Positions 17,388-26,626 of a stretch of DNA of 64,000 nucleotides are shown here, piece by piece. The notes beneath the pieces were generated by a model. That model saw only the letters and a program-made list of their open reading frames with translations, had not been told where the DNA came from and did no database searches. Positions within the stretch are counted from its first letter, which is position 1, and every line of letters begins with the position of its first letter. Source of the stretch: Micromonospora violae (GTDB lineage Bacteria > Actinomycetota > Actinomycetes > Mycobacteriales > Micromonosporaceae); assembly GCF_004217135.1 (NCBI RefSeq), contig NZ_SHKK01000001.1, positions 1,178,001 to 1,242,000 of the forward strand. Reading direction: 5' to 3'. The position numbers were made by a program, and so were the translations under genes.

Positions 17388-18710
17388 GTGCCGACGAAGA
17401 CGACGAAGATGACGCCGCCGAGCAGGTGTCCGGCCTGTGCTCACGACCTGGTCCTGCTGGAAGCGGGGGCGCTGCGGTGGTGCCCGGCCTGTCGGTGGAA
17501 CCTGGACGTGTATGACCCCGCCCTGGCTCCGTGGCGCGGCACCAGGATGGTCGGCCGGTGGGGGTTCCGCCGAGGGCTGGAGCTCGACCGGGCGACGCAG
17601 GAGGACCTGCTGGCGGACCCGGAGGCGCGCCCGGCGGAAACGTCGTCGGTGGAGGTGTGGCTGTTGGTGATCTCGGCGGTGCTGGCCCTGCTGGGGTTGG
17701 CCGCAGTGGGTTACCTGGTCTGGCTCGTCGTGGCCAGCGACCTGCCGCCGGGGGTACGGCTGGCTCTGGCGATCCCCGCTGTGCTTGTTGTGCTGCTGGT
17801 CAAGCCCTCGTTCGGGCGGGTGCCGAAGTATGGCGTGCTCACCGAGCGCGAAGCCCCGCAGTTGCATCGTCTGGTGCGGGAGGTAGCTGAACTCGCCGGG
17901 ACACCGGTTCCCGATGTGATCTGTGTAGACCTGAGCCTCAATGCCGGCGTCGCCCGGTTGGGCTGGCGTCAGCGGTCGGTGCTCGTCATCGGGATGCCCC
18001 TGTGGGTGATGATGCCGCGGTCGGCTCGGGCTTCGCTTCTGGCCCACGAATTGGGTCACCTCGCAAACGGCGATCCGCTTCGGGTACGCAGGACCCTGCT
18101 GGCGAGGACGTTCGGCGCCCGGGCGGTAGCGGCCACCGGTGGGCGGAATCCCTGGCGGCGGGCTATGCGCGCGACGGACTCACTGGCTGAGCAGGGGAGC
18201 GGGGCCTTTGTCCTCCTCGGAATGATCGTCCATGGAATTGTTGCTCTGGCCAACGTCGCCGGTGCGACCGCGCAGCTGCTCGTCGACACCGTGGCGATGC
18301 CGGACAGCCGGCGCGCCGAGTACCGGGCCGACCTGGTCGCCCGCCGGGTCGCCGGCAGCGCGCCATTCCTCCGCTCCTGCGAGACGGCCCTGCTTGCCGA
18401 CCGGATCTGGCAGGACCTGTGGCATCTGGCACCCCGGATCGACGGCGATCACATGGAGGCGATGGCTGCTGAAGCCCGGGAACGCCTGTCCGCTCACCTG
18501 CCGATGGCCCGTCAGCTCAGCCGGCGAACCACCGACCTGTGGAGTACCCACCCGGGCGAAGATCAGCGGATGCGGCTGATCGAGGCCCTGCCTGACGTCA
18601 ACGGAGCCCTCTACGTTGACGATATCCGTTGGGCCAAGATCGACACTGAGCTCGCGCCGTGGCGCCGCGCCGCCCACAACGCCCTCCTCGGGACCCGGGA
18701 CCGCTTCTGA
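17388..18710 (+). CDS. Membrane M48-family zinc metalloprotease with N-terminal zinc ribbon
   Basis: 440 aa from GTG 17388; ATG 17409 is an alternative and longer starts run into LRV debris. No Shine-Dalgarno is visible, but TACACT lies 8 nt upstream, so a leaderless transcript is possible. The N-terminus has two CPAC motifs about 20 residues apart (zinc ribbon). Two hydrophobic segments follow (VWLLVISAVLALLGLAAVGY and LALAIPAVLVVLLV). The catalytic motif is HELGH at residues 220-224. A further hydrophobic stretch lies around 275-300. This matches HtpX/Ste24-like M48 peptidases, which act on membrane or misfolded proteins at the cytoplasmic membrane. Substrate unknown. Confidence 0.85.
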   Translation: MPTKTTKMTPPSRCPACAHDLVLLEAGALRWCPACRWNLDVYDPALAPWRGTRMVGRWGFRRGLELDRATQEDLLADPEARPAETSSVEVWLLVISAVLALLGLAAVGYLVWLVVASDLPPGVRLALAIPAVLVVLLVKPSFGRVPKYGVLTEREAPQLHRLVREVAELAGTPVPDVICVDLSLNAGVARLGWRQRSVLVIGMPLWVMMPRSARASLLAHELGHLANGDPLRVRRTLLARTFGARAVAATGGRNPWRRAMRATDSLAEQGSGAFVLLGMIVHGIVALANVAGATAQLLVDTVAMPDSRRAEYRADLVARRVAGSAPFLRSCETALLADRIWQDLWHLAPRIDGDHMEAMAAEARERLSAHLPMARQLSRRTTDLWSTHPGEDQRMRLIEALPDVNGALYVDDIRWAKIDTELAPWRRAAHNALLGTRDRF

Positions 18711-18766
18711 AACGTTTGATGGCTGCCACTGACGCGGCTATGACGCACGTCACGGGATTCGCCTTC

Positions 18767-18796
18767 TTGACTGGCGTCGGTTACGTGGCGTAGTGA
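18767..18796 (+). promoter_or_regulatory. Possible sigma70-type promoter in the 240-bp gap before the RHS gene
   Basis: TTGACT at 18767-18772 and TAGTGA at 18791-18796 are separated by 18 bp. This would give a leader of about 150 nt to the RHS start. The rest of 18711-18950 shows nothing else I can name. Weak evidence. Confidence 0.22.
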
Positions 18797-18950
18797 ATCA
18801 AGCTCAGCATGGATCTGTCATAGATGGCGTGCGATTCCGGCGACGTCCTATGTGGATGCGGTTGTGTGGTGAGCGCCCAGGGGGACCATGCGTAGAGATC
18901 GGTAGCCCTATCGTCTCTGCCACTGCTCCTTGATCGATTGGACGTGTGGC

Positions 18951-21900
18951 ATGGGACGTTGGCGCCGTCGTGGGCTGGTCGGGGCGGTTGTCGCGTCTCT
19001 GATGGTGTCCCTGGTGCCGTACGTGCCAGCGCAGACGGCGGCGCAGCGACAGCCGTCGACGCAACCCGCGGAGACACTCGACCACGATGGTGGCCCGGTG
19101 GCCGCGGGTGAGGTCTGGCGGCAGAGCCGGGTGACCTCCACCCCTTCGCCGGCACCGAAGTTGCCTGCCCCCGCAGCCGCGCGGGTCGACCTTGTGGCGA
19201 CGTCGGCGCGGGCGGCCGGCAACCGTGGTGTGCAGGCCGGCTCGCTGCCGGTCTGGGTCGACCGGGGCACTGGCAAGGCCGGCGAGCCACTCACTCAGCT
19301 CGACGTGAAGGTCGTGGACCGGGCCACCCTCCCGCAGGCCTGGCGTGACGGCCTGATGGTGCAGGTGGTCGCTCCGCAGGGCGCACCGACCGGCGTGGCG
19401 AAGGTGTCAATCAACTACAACTCCTTCCGGTACGCGGCCGGTGGGTCGTGGGCGTCGCGCCTGCGTTTGTGGCAGGTGCCGCAATGTGCGGTGAGCAACC
19501 CCGCCAGCCCGGGCTGCCGCTCGGTGCCGCTGCCCACCGTGAATGACACCGCTGCGGGTATCGCGACCGCCGACGTGAGCGTCTCCTCTGCCTCGACCTC
19601 GTCCGGGTCGTTGCTGATGCTCGCCGCCGCGTCATCCGGGACCGACGGTGACTTCGGCGCGACCGGCCTCGCCCCCTCGTCCACCTGGTCCAGCGGCGGT
19701 AGCGCTGGCGAGTTCTCGTGGAACTATCCGTTGCGCGTCCCACCGGCGACCGGCCCGGCGCCGTCGGTAGCTCTGAACTACTCGTCCTCCACGGTCGATG
19801 GACGGTCGACGGTCACCAACAACCAGCCGTCGTGGATCGGTGAGGGCTTCGACTATTCGTCCGGCTTCATCGAGCGGCGGTATGTGCCCTGCGCCGAGGA
19901 CATGAAGAACGGGGCGACCAACACCGCGAAGACCGGTGACCAGTGCTGGGGCTCCGACAACGCGACGATGACCCTGAACGGCCACGTCGGTGAGTTCATC
20001 TACCAGGCGGGTAAGGGTTGGCACTCTCGCTCCGAGGACGGCTCGACGATCGAGAAGCTGACCGGTGCGACCAACGGTGACAGCGGTGACGCGACCTACG
20101 GGGACGTGGGGGAGTACTGGAAGGTGACGACCACCGACGGCACCCAGTACTTCTTCGGGCGGCACAACCTGCCCGGCCAGACGGCCGCGACGAATTCGAC
20201 CCTGACGGTGCCGGTGTTCGGCAACCACGCGGGTGAGCCGTGCGCGAAGGGCACGTTCGCCGGGTCGGACTGTGTGCAGGCGTGGCGGTGGAACCTTGAC
20301 TACGTCGTTGACGTGCGCGGCAACACGATGTCGTTCTGGTACGGCAAGGAGACCAACAAGTACGCCCGTAACGTGACCGATTCCGACGATGTGACCTATG
20401 ACCGGGCGGGCTACCTCACCCGCATCGACTACGGTACGTACGACCGGACGACCGCGACGCACGGTGTCACCGAGCGTAGTGCCACCCCGTACGCGCAGGT
20501 CCTGTTCGGCACGGATATGCGGTGCTTTTCCAACTGTGGGACCGAGGCCGCTCCGGTGACCGGGAGTTGGAAGGACACTCCGTGGGATCAGGAGTGCAAG
20601 GCGTCGGCGACGTCCTGCCCTCTGCAGTACACGCCGACGTTCTGGACGACGAAGCGGTTGAAGTCGGTCATCACCCGGGTGTGGGACACCACCAAGTCGA
20701 CCCCGGGTTGGCAGAACGTCGAATCCTGGACCCTGGGTCACACCTTCTCGGCGACGGCCGACTCCACCCACGAGGGGCTGTGGCTGGACCGCATCGACCA
20801 CGCGGGTCTCGTCGGTACGGCCATCAACCTGCCGCCGGTGACGTTCGAGGCGACGTCACTGCCGAACCGGGTGTACACCGAGCACAGTGCGACCGACAAC
20901 TGGTTGCGTCTGTCGAGCATCGTCACGGAGACCGGCGCCCGTATCAAGGTCGACTATTCGTCGCCGGAGTGCACGGCCGCGATCGTCGGCGTTCTGGCGC
21001 CGCACACCAACACGCGGCGCTGCTATCCGGTGCGGGTGCCGGATCCGCAGGATCCGACGGGCAACACGTTGGTCACCGAGTGGTGGCACAAGTACCGGGT
21101 CGAGCACGTGGCCCAGGATGACGTGCAGTTGCCGAAGGGGAAGTCGCCGACCACGCACACCTGGTACGACTATCCCGGTTCCCCGGCGTGGCACTTCGAC
21201 GACGATGACGGCCTGACCAGGCCGGAGCGCAAGACGTGGGGGCAGTGGCGCGGCTACGGGCAGGTCAATACCCGGGTCGGGGACAGCGGCAACCCGCAGA
21301 CGTTGACCAAGACGACGTTCCTGCGTGGTATGCACGGCGACAAACTCAGCCCGTCGGGCGGCACTCGCAGCGTGCCCGCGCCGGCGTCGCTGGGCTCGGA
21401 GACCGTCTACGACGAGGACCAGTTCGCCGGACAGATCCGCGAACAGGTCGTCTACAACGGCGTCGACACCAAGCCGGTGTCGAAAACGGTGAACGTGCCG
21501 TGGCGGTCGAGCCCGACCGCGAGCCGTACCATCAACGGCGATCTCGTGGAGGCACGGTTCGTCAACACCCAGACCACCTACGCCGCGACCGCGTTGGGCG
21601 TCGACGGGTCCCGGGGGTGGCGTACCTCGCGTGAGACCAGCGACTTCGACCAGACGTACGGCACGGTCAAGTGGTCCCAGGATGACGGCGAGTATCCGAA
21701 GGCCGGCGACGAGACGTGCACCACGTACACCTACAACAGGAATCTGAGCAAGAACCTCACGCAACTGGTGAAGCAGACAACGACCACCGCCTTGCCGTGC
21801 GACAAGGCCCCCACCAGTGTCGACGATGTCATCTCCGACGCCCGCGTCTACTACGACGGTGCGACCAGCGTCGACACCGCTCCCACCTTCGGCTCCGGTA

Positions 21901-24668
21901 CCAAAGCCGAGCAACTCAAGGATTGGACGTCCGGCACCGGGACGGTGTGGCAGACGACCTCGCAGGCCACCTACGACTTTGCTGGTAAGCAGCGGACCTC
22001 GACCGACATCAGGGGTAACGTCACCACCACCGCGTACACCCCGGCGGTCGGCGGGCCGATCACCCTGGTCACCAGCACCTACCAGCTGAACTGGTCCTCA
22101 AAGGTGCAGACGAACCCGTACTGGGGATCGACCACCCAGACCACCGACCCCAACGGCAAGGTCACCTCGACGATTCAGTACGACGCGCTCGGCCGCGTGG
22201 CCAAGGTGTGGACCCTGGGGTGGACGTACGCCGCGAATCCGAACACCCCATCGGCGCAGTACACCTACACGTTCGCTGACGGACGCGACAGCTACCCCTA
22301 CGTCACGTCGAAGACCCTGAACGTCGACGGTGCCTACGTCACCTCGTACCAGATCCTCGACGGGCTGCTGCGGGCGCGGCAAACCCAGTCGCCGTCGCTG
22401 GGCGGTGGCAGCGACCGGGTCGTCACCGACACCCTCTACGACGAGTACGGGCGGGCGGCGGCCACCTACGCCGCCCACGCCGAGCCCGACATTCCGTCCG
22501 GCGTCTTCTGGTCCGAGCCCGACTGGTCCGTACCCGCGGTGTCCCGGACGGTCTATGACCAGGCGTCGCGCCCCACGAACAGCATCTTCCTCGGCGGCGA
22601 CACCACCACGAATCTGCTGGAGAAGTGGCGCACCGTCACCAGTTACGAGGGTGACCTGACCAAGGTCACCCCGCCGAAGGGTGGCACCGCCACCACCACG
22701 GTCACCGACGTGAAGGGCCGCACTGTCGCGCTGCGGCAGCACACGACGTCCTCCGGTGTGAACGGCGCCTACCTGGAGACGACCTACGCCTTCAACCGCA
22801 AGGGCCAGGCGACGAAGAACACCGACTCCGCCGGAAACGAGTGGATCAACGAGTACGACGCCAAGGGTCGTCTCTGGCGCACCACCGACCCCGACACGGG
22901 CACCACCACCAGCAGCTTCTACGACGACAACTCCCTGCAGAAGACCGTCGACGCCCGCGGCGAAGCGCTCTGGTACGTCTACGACCAACTCGGCCGCAAA
23001 ACACAACTCCGCGACGACTCCGCCACCGGCCGGCTGCGCTCCGAGTGGAAATACGACGCTCCTTACGGCGAGCCGGACAGCGCCAAGGGGTACCTGAGCC
23101 AGAAGATCCGCTACGACTACGACTCCGCCGGCAAAGCCAGCACGTACAAGTGGCAGATCCGCAACTTCACCGAGCGTTACCAGCCGACCGGCGTCAACTA
23201 CGTGATGCCGTGGGACTCCGACCTCGGCGACACCTACGTCTTCGGCTACAGCTACTCCCCGTACACCGGCGAACGGACGAAGATCGCGTACCCGGGCGGC
23301 GGTGACCTCGTCGGCGAGCAGCTCACCACCGACTACGACGCCAGGACCGGTATGCCGGTCCGCCTCGACACCAGCCTCACCGCCTATGTGGGCACGTTGG
23401 CGACCGCCACCTACACCGCGTACGGCGAACGTAGCGGTTCGATCTACAAAATCCCCGGAAGCAGCAACTTCACCCAGGAGACCATCTACCGCGATGAGGC
23501 AACCCGCCGCGTCAACCGCACCACCATCGAGCGGTCGGTTTACGCCGGCACCGTGTCGGACCGCCGGTACACATACCAAAACGCCGGCACCATCGCGTCG
23601 ATCACCGACACCCCGCAGGTCGGTGAAGCGGATACCCAATGCTTCCGCGACGACGCACTGGGCCGCTTGACGACCGCCTGGACCCCGAAGGCCGGGGTCT
23701 CCTGCGGCACGGATCCGGTCGTCGCCAACCTCGGCGGGCCGGCACCGTACTGGCAGGACTGGACCTTTACCGACACCGGCAGCCGACGCACCGAAACCAG
23801 CCACGACAGCAGCGGGAAGACCACCCGCACCTACCGCGTGCCCGACGGCGGCCCGGGAGCCGTACGACCCCACGCCGTCACCAGAATGACCACCGCAACC
23901 CCGGGTCAGCCGACGCAGACCCACAACTACACCTTCGACGAGTCGGGCAACACGACCTGCCGGCCCGCCACCAACGTCCTCAGCAACAACTGTGTGTCCA
24001 GCGCCAACAACCAATTCCTCAGCTGGGATGCCGAGGGCAATCTCGCCACCGTCAGCTTCGCCGGGAAGACCATCGAGACCAACCTCTACGACACCGACGG
24101 AGTCCGGCTCATCCGCCGCGACGCCACCGGCACCACCCTGTACCTACCCGGCCAGGAGATCCGCTTCCAAGGTGGCGTCACCACCGGCACCCGCTACTAC
24201 GACTTCGCCGGCACGACCATCGCCAGCCGCACCGCGGGGTCGTCGGTCACCGACCTGACCTGGCTCTACAGCGACCACCAAGGCACCCAACAGATCGCCA
24301 TCAACGCCGGCACCCAACAGGTCGACATCCGACGGCAGACCCCCTACGGCACACCCCGCGGAACGAACCCTACCTGGCCCAACACCAAGGGCTTCGTCGG
24401 CGGCGACAACGACCCCACCGGCCTGATCAACATCGGCGCACGCCAGTACGACAAGACACTGGGCCGGTTCATCTCCGTCGACCCGCTCATGGACCTCACC
24501 GACCCACAGCAATGGAACGGCTACACGTACGCCAACAACTCGCCGGACACCCCGAGCGACCCTTCGGGACTGCTCTGGATCAACGACCGAGGCAGGGCAT
24601 ACGGGCTGCCTGCCGGCACGGTGTGGCAACGCTCTGATGAGCCTGATGATTCAGGAACATCACGATGA
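18951..24668 (+). CDS. Secreted RHS-repeat protein with RHS-associated core but almost no C-terminal toxin
   Basis: 1905 aa from ATG 18951; a TTG at 18930 is possible but the signal peptide reads best from MGRWRRRGLVGAVVASLMVS. The N-terminal third has an SpvB/TcdB-like shell region (WNYPLRVPPATGPAPSVALN, then SSTVDGRST). Many YD-repeat units follow (YDALGR, YDEYGR, YDAKGRLW, YDQLGRKTQ, YDTDGVRLIR). The RHS-associated core closes with GARQYDKTLGRFISVDPLMD and NNSPDTPSDPSGL. In polymorphic toxins a toxin domain follows this point, but only about 30 residues remain here (LLWINDRGRAYGL to the stop), so no toxin domain is present. It is either a truncated toxin or a structural RHS shell. Confidence 0.92.
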   Translation: MGRWRRRGLVGAVVASLMVSLVPYVPAQTAAQRQPSTQPAETLDHDGGPVAAGEVWRQSRVTSTPSPAPKLPAPAAARVDLVATSARAAGNRGVQAGSLPVWVDRGTGKAGEPLTQLDVKVVDRATLPQAWRDGLMVQVVAPQGAPTGVAKVSINYNSFRYAAGGSWASRLRLWQVPQCAVSNPASPGCRSVPLPTVNDTAAGIATADVSVSSASTSSGSLLMLAAASSGTDGDFGATGLAPSSTWSSGGSAGEFSWNYPLRVPPATGPAPSVALNYSSSTVDGRSTVTNNQPSWIGEGFDYSSGFIERRYVPCAEDMKNGATNTAKTGDQCWGSDNATMTLNGHVGEFIYQAGKGWHSRSEDGSTIEKLTGATNGDSGDATYGDVGEYWKVTTTDGTQYFFGRHNLPGQTAATNSTLTVPVFGNHAGEPCAKGTFAGSDCVQAWRWNLDYVVDVRGNTMSFWYGKETNKYARNVTDSDDVTYDRAGYLTRIDYGTYDRTTATHGVTERSATPYAQVLFGTDMRCFSNCGTEAAPVTGSWKDTPWDQECKASATSCPLQYTPTFWTTKRLKSVITRVWDTTKSTPGWQNVESWTLGHTFSATADSTHEGLWLDRIDHAGLVGTAINLPPVTFEATSLPNRVYTEHSATDNWLRLSSIVTETGARIKVDYSSPECTAAIVGVLAPHTNTRRCYPVRVPDPQDPTGNTLVTEWWHKYRVEHVAQDDVQLPKGKSPTTHTWYDYPGSPAWHFDDDDGLTRPERKTWGQWRGYGQVNTRVGDSGNPQTLTKTTFLRGMHGDKLSPSGGTRSVPAPASLGSETVYDEDQFAGQIREQVVYNGVDTKPVSKTVNVPWRSSPTASRTINGDLVEARFVNTQTTYAATALGVDGSRGWRTSRETSDFDQTYGTVKWSQDDGEYPKAGDETCTTYTYNRNLSKNLTQLVKQTTTTALPCDKAPTSVDDVISDARVYYDGATSVDTAPTFGSGTKAEQLKDWTSGTGTVWQTTSQATYDFAGKQRTSTDIRGNVTTTAYTPAVGGPITLVTSTYQLNWSSKVQTNPYWGSTTQTTDPNGKVTSTIQYDALGRVAKVWTLGWTYAANPNTPSAQYTYTFADGRDSYPYVTSKTLNVDGAYVTSYQILDGLLRARQTQSPSLGGGSDRVVTDTLYDEYGRAAATYAAHAEPDIPSGVFWSEPDWSVPAVSRTVYDQASRPTNSIFLGGDTTTNLLEKWRTVTSYEGDLTKVTPPKGGTATTTVTDVKGRTVALRQHTTSSGVNGAYLETTYAFNRKGQATKNTDSAGNEWINEYDAKGRLWRTTDPDTGTTTSSFYDDNSLQKTVDARGEALWYVYDQLGRKTQLRDDSATGRLRSEWKYDAPYGEPDSAKGYLSQKIRYDYDSAGKASTYKWQIRNFTERYQPTGVNYVMPWDSDLGDTYVFGYSYSPYTGERTKIAYPGGGDLVGEQLTTDYDARTGMPVRLDTSLTAYVGTLATATYTAYGERSGSIYKIPGSSNFTQETIYRDEATRRVNRTTIERSVYAGTVSDRRYTYQNAGTIASITDTPQVGEADTQCFRDDALGRLTTAWTPKAGVSCGTDPVVANLGGPAPYWQDWTFTDTGSRRTETSHDSSGKTTRTYRVPDGGPGAVRPHAVTRMTTATPGQPTQTHNYTFDESGNTTCRPATNVLSNNCVSSANNQFLSWDAEGNLATVSFAGKTIETNLYDTDGVRLIRRDATGTTLYLPGQEIRFQGGVTTGTRYYDFAGTTIASRTAGSSVTDLTWLYSDHQGTQQIAINAGTQQVDIRRQTPYGTPRGTNPTWPNTKGFVGGDNDPTGLINIGARQYDKTLGRFISVDPLMDLTDPQQWNGYTYANNSPDTPSDPSGLLWINDRGRAYGLPAGTVWQRSDEPDDSGTSR

Positions 24669-24689
24669 CTCACCGACATCAGGCTCGTC
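24636..24689 (+). terminator. Inverted repeat around the RHS stop codon, possible terminator
   Basis: Arms at 24636-24648 and 24677-24689 (GATGAGCCTGATG against CATCAGGCTCGTC) pair with one mismatch. The 28-nt loop contains the RHS stop codon. No T-run follows. It could also be a recombination scar at the toxin end. Confidence 0.35.
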
Positions 24690-24751
24690 AGCAACCCCGA
24701 CCCCAGCCCACCGGCTTCGCCGCCGACCCGCCGCCAGCCGGTTCCGGGGGG

Positions 24752-25405
24752 TCAGCCATTCTGGACTTCACCCAGGCATTGGCTGGCGAAGTCGATCCAT
24801 CCTTTCGTCGGGCGTGACGCCCGACCCGGTTGGTTCGACGGGTTCACGGTCTCAGCCGACAGCGAGATACCATGCGCCCTCTCGCCGGCGGCCTCCCTGG
24901 TCACTGGCGGCAGCCGGTAGGTAAACACCTTTCGATCCGGGTCGTACCTCATCCGAACTTCGCCCTGATAGTCCGTCGCATAGATCCCGTAGCTCAGCGT
25001 TACCACAATGGCGGCGGGGTTTGCGTCCGTGTCGTCCAGCCGAACGACCACCTCGGGCCGCTCGGGCGGGTCGGGCGGTGGACAGGAGAGTGGATCCACT
25101 CGGCTTGGCGTCGCGGTTAGTGACCAGATCCCGGGTACCAGTTGCGCCGCCGCCCCGCCAGAGGCGGCCGATGGGGAAGTGGACACCACGGGCACCGCGG
25201 TCGGTGTCGGCGTGGAGGTGTCGGGGCGTGTGCCGCCCGCCGCATGCGGAGACATCGTCGTTGTCGGGAACCTGCCCGGTGGCACGCCCTGCCGCTCTTG
25301 GTCGAAGCAGCCAGACAGGATGGGCAGTAGGAGCAAACAGGCCACGACGGCTACGCCCTGCCGTCGGCGCAGTGCGCCGGTGATCGGACCTCGGCCCCGA
25401 ATCAC
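24752..25405 (-). CDS. Putative lipoprotein next to the RHS gene
   Basis: 217 aa, GTG start overlapping the stop of the upstream gene by 4 nt (GTGA), so the two are co-translated. The signal peptide has a lipobox: VVACLLLLPILSGC with Cys at about residue 32. A Pro/Thr-rich linker (about 50-85) precedes a small beta-rich domain (VVVRLDDTDANPAAIVVTLS, then VRMRYDPDRKVFTYRLPP). It is probably anchored on the outer face of the cytoplasmic membrane. It faces the RHS gene with only 83 bp between stops. No named family recognised; a link to RHS immunity or export is only a guess from position. Confidence 0.8.
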   Translation of the reverse strand: MIRGRGPITGALRRRQGVAVVACLLLLPILSGCFDQERQGVPPGRFPTTTMSPHAAGGTRPDTSTPTPTAVPVVSTSPSAASGGAAAQLVPGIWSLTATPSRVDPLSCPPPDPPERPEVVVRLDDTDANPAAIVVTLSYGIYATDYQGEVRMRYDPDRKVFTYRLPPVTREAAGERAHGISLSAETVNPSNQPGRASRPTKGWIDFASQCLGEVQNG

Positions 25406-25785
25406 CGCGACCGTTTGTCCTCGACGTGTACGACGTCAAGCTCATGGCCGTCCTGGTCTCGCTTTCTGCGTCCGTACAGACCAACGGCCAGATCGCTGCT
25501 GTCCGAAATCTCGTCCGGCCCCACGTAGGTCAGCACGTCGTTGTGGTGGCCGTAGACCACCCAGCCGGGACCGGGATCGAGGGTGATGGTGCCGAAGTCT
25601 CCAGCCGGTGAGCCGCTGTGGACGGGGCCGTACTCACGCAGGATGTCGACGGCCTGCGCGGCGAGGTCAGCGTCGGGTCCGGGGTCTGGTAACACGACGC
25701 ACGTGGCGTGGGCGAATACGACCCAGGACTTGCTGTCACCTTCGATGATGCGACGCCAGGTTCCGGCTAGATCATGCTCGGACAT
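25402..25785 (-). CDS. Small cytoplasmic protein beside RHS gene, candidate immunity-type protein
   Basis: 127 aa from ATG 25785 (MSEHDLAGTWRRI). An ATG 12 nt upstream is possible, but its GGGG is directly abutting, whereas that GGGGA lies 11 nt before 25785. The sequence (SWVVFAHATCVVLPDPGPDA, GWVVYGHHNDVLTYV, LAVGLYGRRKRDQDGHEL) is compact and acidic, with no signal peptide. This is the profile of small immunity proteins that accompany RHS or other polymorphic toxins, and I recall similar actinobacterial hypothetical proteins. No immunity family is confirmed. It forms a two-gene unit with the lipoprotein at 24752. Confidence 0.75.
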   Translation of the reverse strand: MSEHDLAGTWRRIIEGDSKSWVVFAHATCVVLPDPGPDADLAAQAVDILREYGPVHSGSPAGDFGTITLDPGPGWVVYGHHNDVLTYVGPDEISDSSDLAVGLYGRRKRDQDGHELDVVHVEDKRSR

Positions 25786-25910
25786 GGCGATGATCATCCC
25801 CGAGTTGCTGCACCAGCGCTACCCGCGAAGCGGCCCGAGGGACAGCGTGCGAGGGGGCAGCGGCGCACCGGCGGCGTGAGAGCGTCCGCGACCACTGGTT
25901 GGATGTCCTC

Positions 25911-26438
25911 ATGGAGGATCTTCCGCTGCTGTCGGCCGACGAGTTGCTGGACATTGTTGACGAGCATGACCGGGTGGTGGGGCAGGCGCGGCGGAGCGAG
26001 GCGTACGCGGCGAGGTTGCGGCATCGCTGCGTATTCGTGCTGGCACGGGACGCCACCGGACGCATCTTCGTGCACCGTCGGACGGCGCGGAAGCTCGTCT
26101 TTCCGTCGCTTCACGACATGTTCGTCGGTGGTGTGGTTGGTGCGGGCGAGTCGTACGACGAGGCGGCGCTACGCGAAGCCGAGGAGGAGTTGGGGGTGCC
26201 GACGCTGCCCGCACCGGTGCCGCTGTTCAAGTTTCTCTACGAGACGCCGGAGCACACCTGGTGGTCCTTCGTCTACGAGGTGCGCTGCCCAGAGACGGTG
26301 ACTCCGCAGGCGGAAGAGGTCGCCTGGCACGCGTTCTTGACCGAGGAGGAGCTGACACAGCGACTCGCCGAGTGGGCTTGGGTGCCGGACGGCGTGGAGG
26401 CGTATCGCCGGCTGCTCGCCTGGCGGGCCACCAATTGA
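25911..26438 (+). CDS. Nudix hydrolase
   Basis: 175 aa from ATG 25911; an in-frame TTG at 25899 lacks a better ribosome site. The Nudix box is complete: GVVGAGESYDEAALREAEEE followed by LGV, matching G-x5-E-x7-REUxEExGU. The N-terminus DIVDEHDRVVGQARRSEAY and HRCVFVLARDATGRIFVHRR resemble the IPP isomerase/YfcD-like Nudix branch, which hydrolyses nucleoside diphosphate derivatives. It is cytoplasmic. It stands alone, divergent from the 25402 gene across about 125 bp. The substrate cannot be predicted from sequence. Confidence 0.92.
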   Translation: MEDLPLLSADELLDIVDEHDRVVGQARRSEAYAARLRHRCVFVLARDATGRIFVHRRTARKLVFPSLHDMFVGGVVGAGESYDEAALREAEEELGVPTLPAPVPLFKFLYETPEHTWWSFVYEVRCPETVTPQAEEVAWHAFLTEEELTQRLAEWAWVPDGVEAYRRLLAWRATN

Positions 26439-26626
26439 GGGGCCGGGCCACCAACTGAGTGACACGGGAGCGCGCACACGACCGGTAAGGACGCGGTCAA
26501 TCGCATCGTCGGATTGTGGTCTCGGCGAGCGCCTACCCCCCAAGAGTTTCATGGTTCACGTACGGTGGTGCTGTCTTCACAGGCGCCAACAGCGAGGTTC
26601 GTCTGTCTGACACGTTGGGGGGGGCG

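Noticed and set aside
22098-24014. 638-codon frame antisense to the RHS gene
   Set aside because: Val/Gly/Arg-rich shadow without domains; the + strand YD repeats are unmistakable.
24637-24924. Possible toxin tip in another frame after the RHS stop
   Set aside because: The frame is Ser/Arg/Pro-rich, overlaps the lipoprotein gene antisense and shows no toxin motif.
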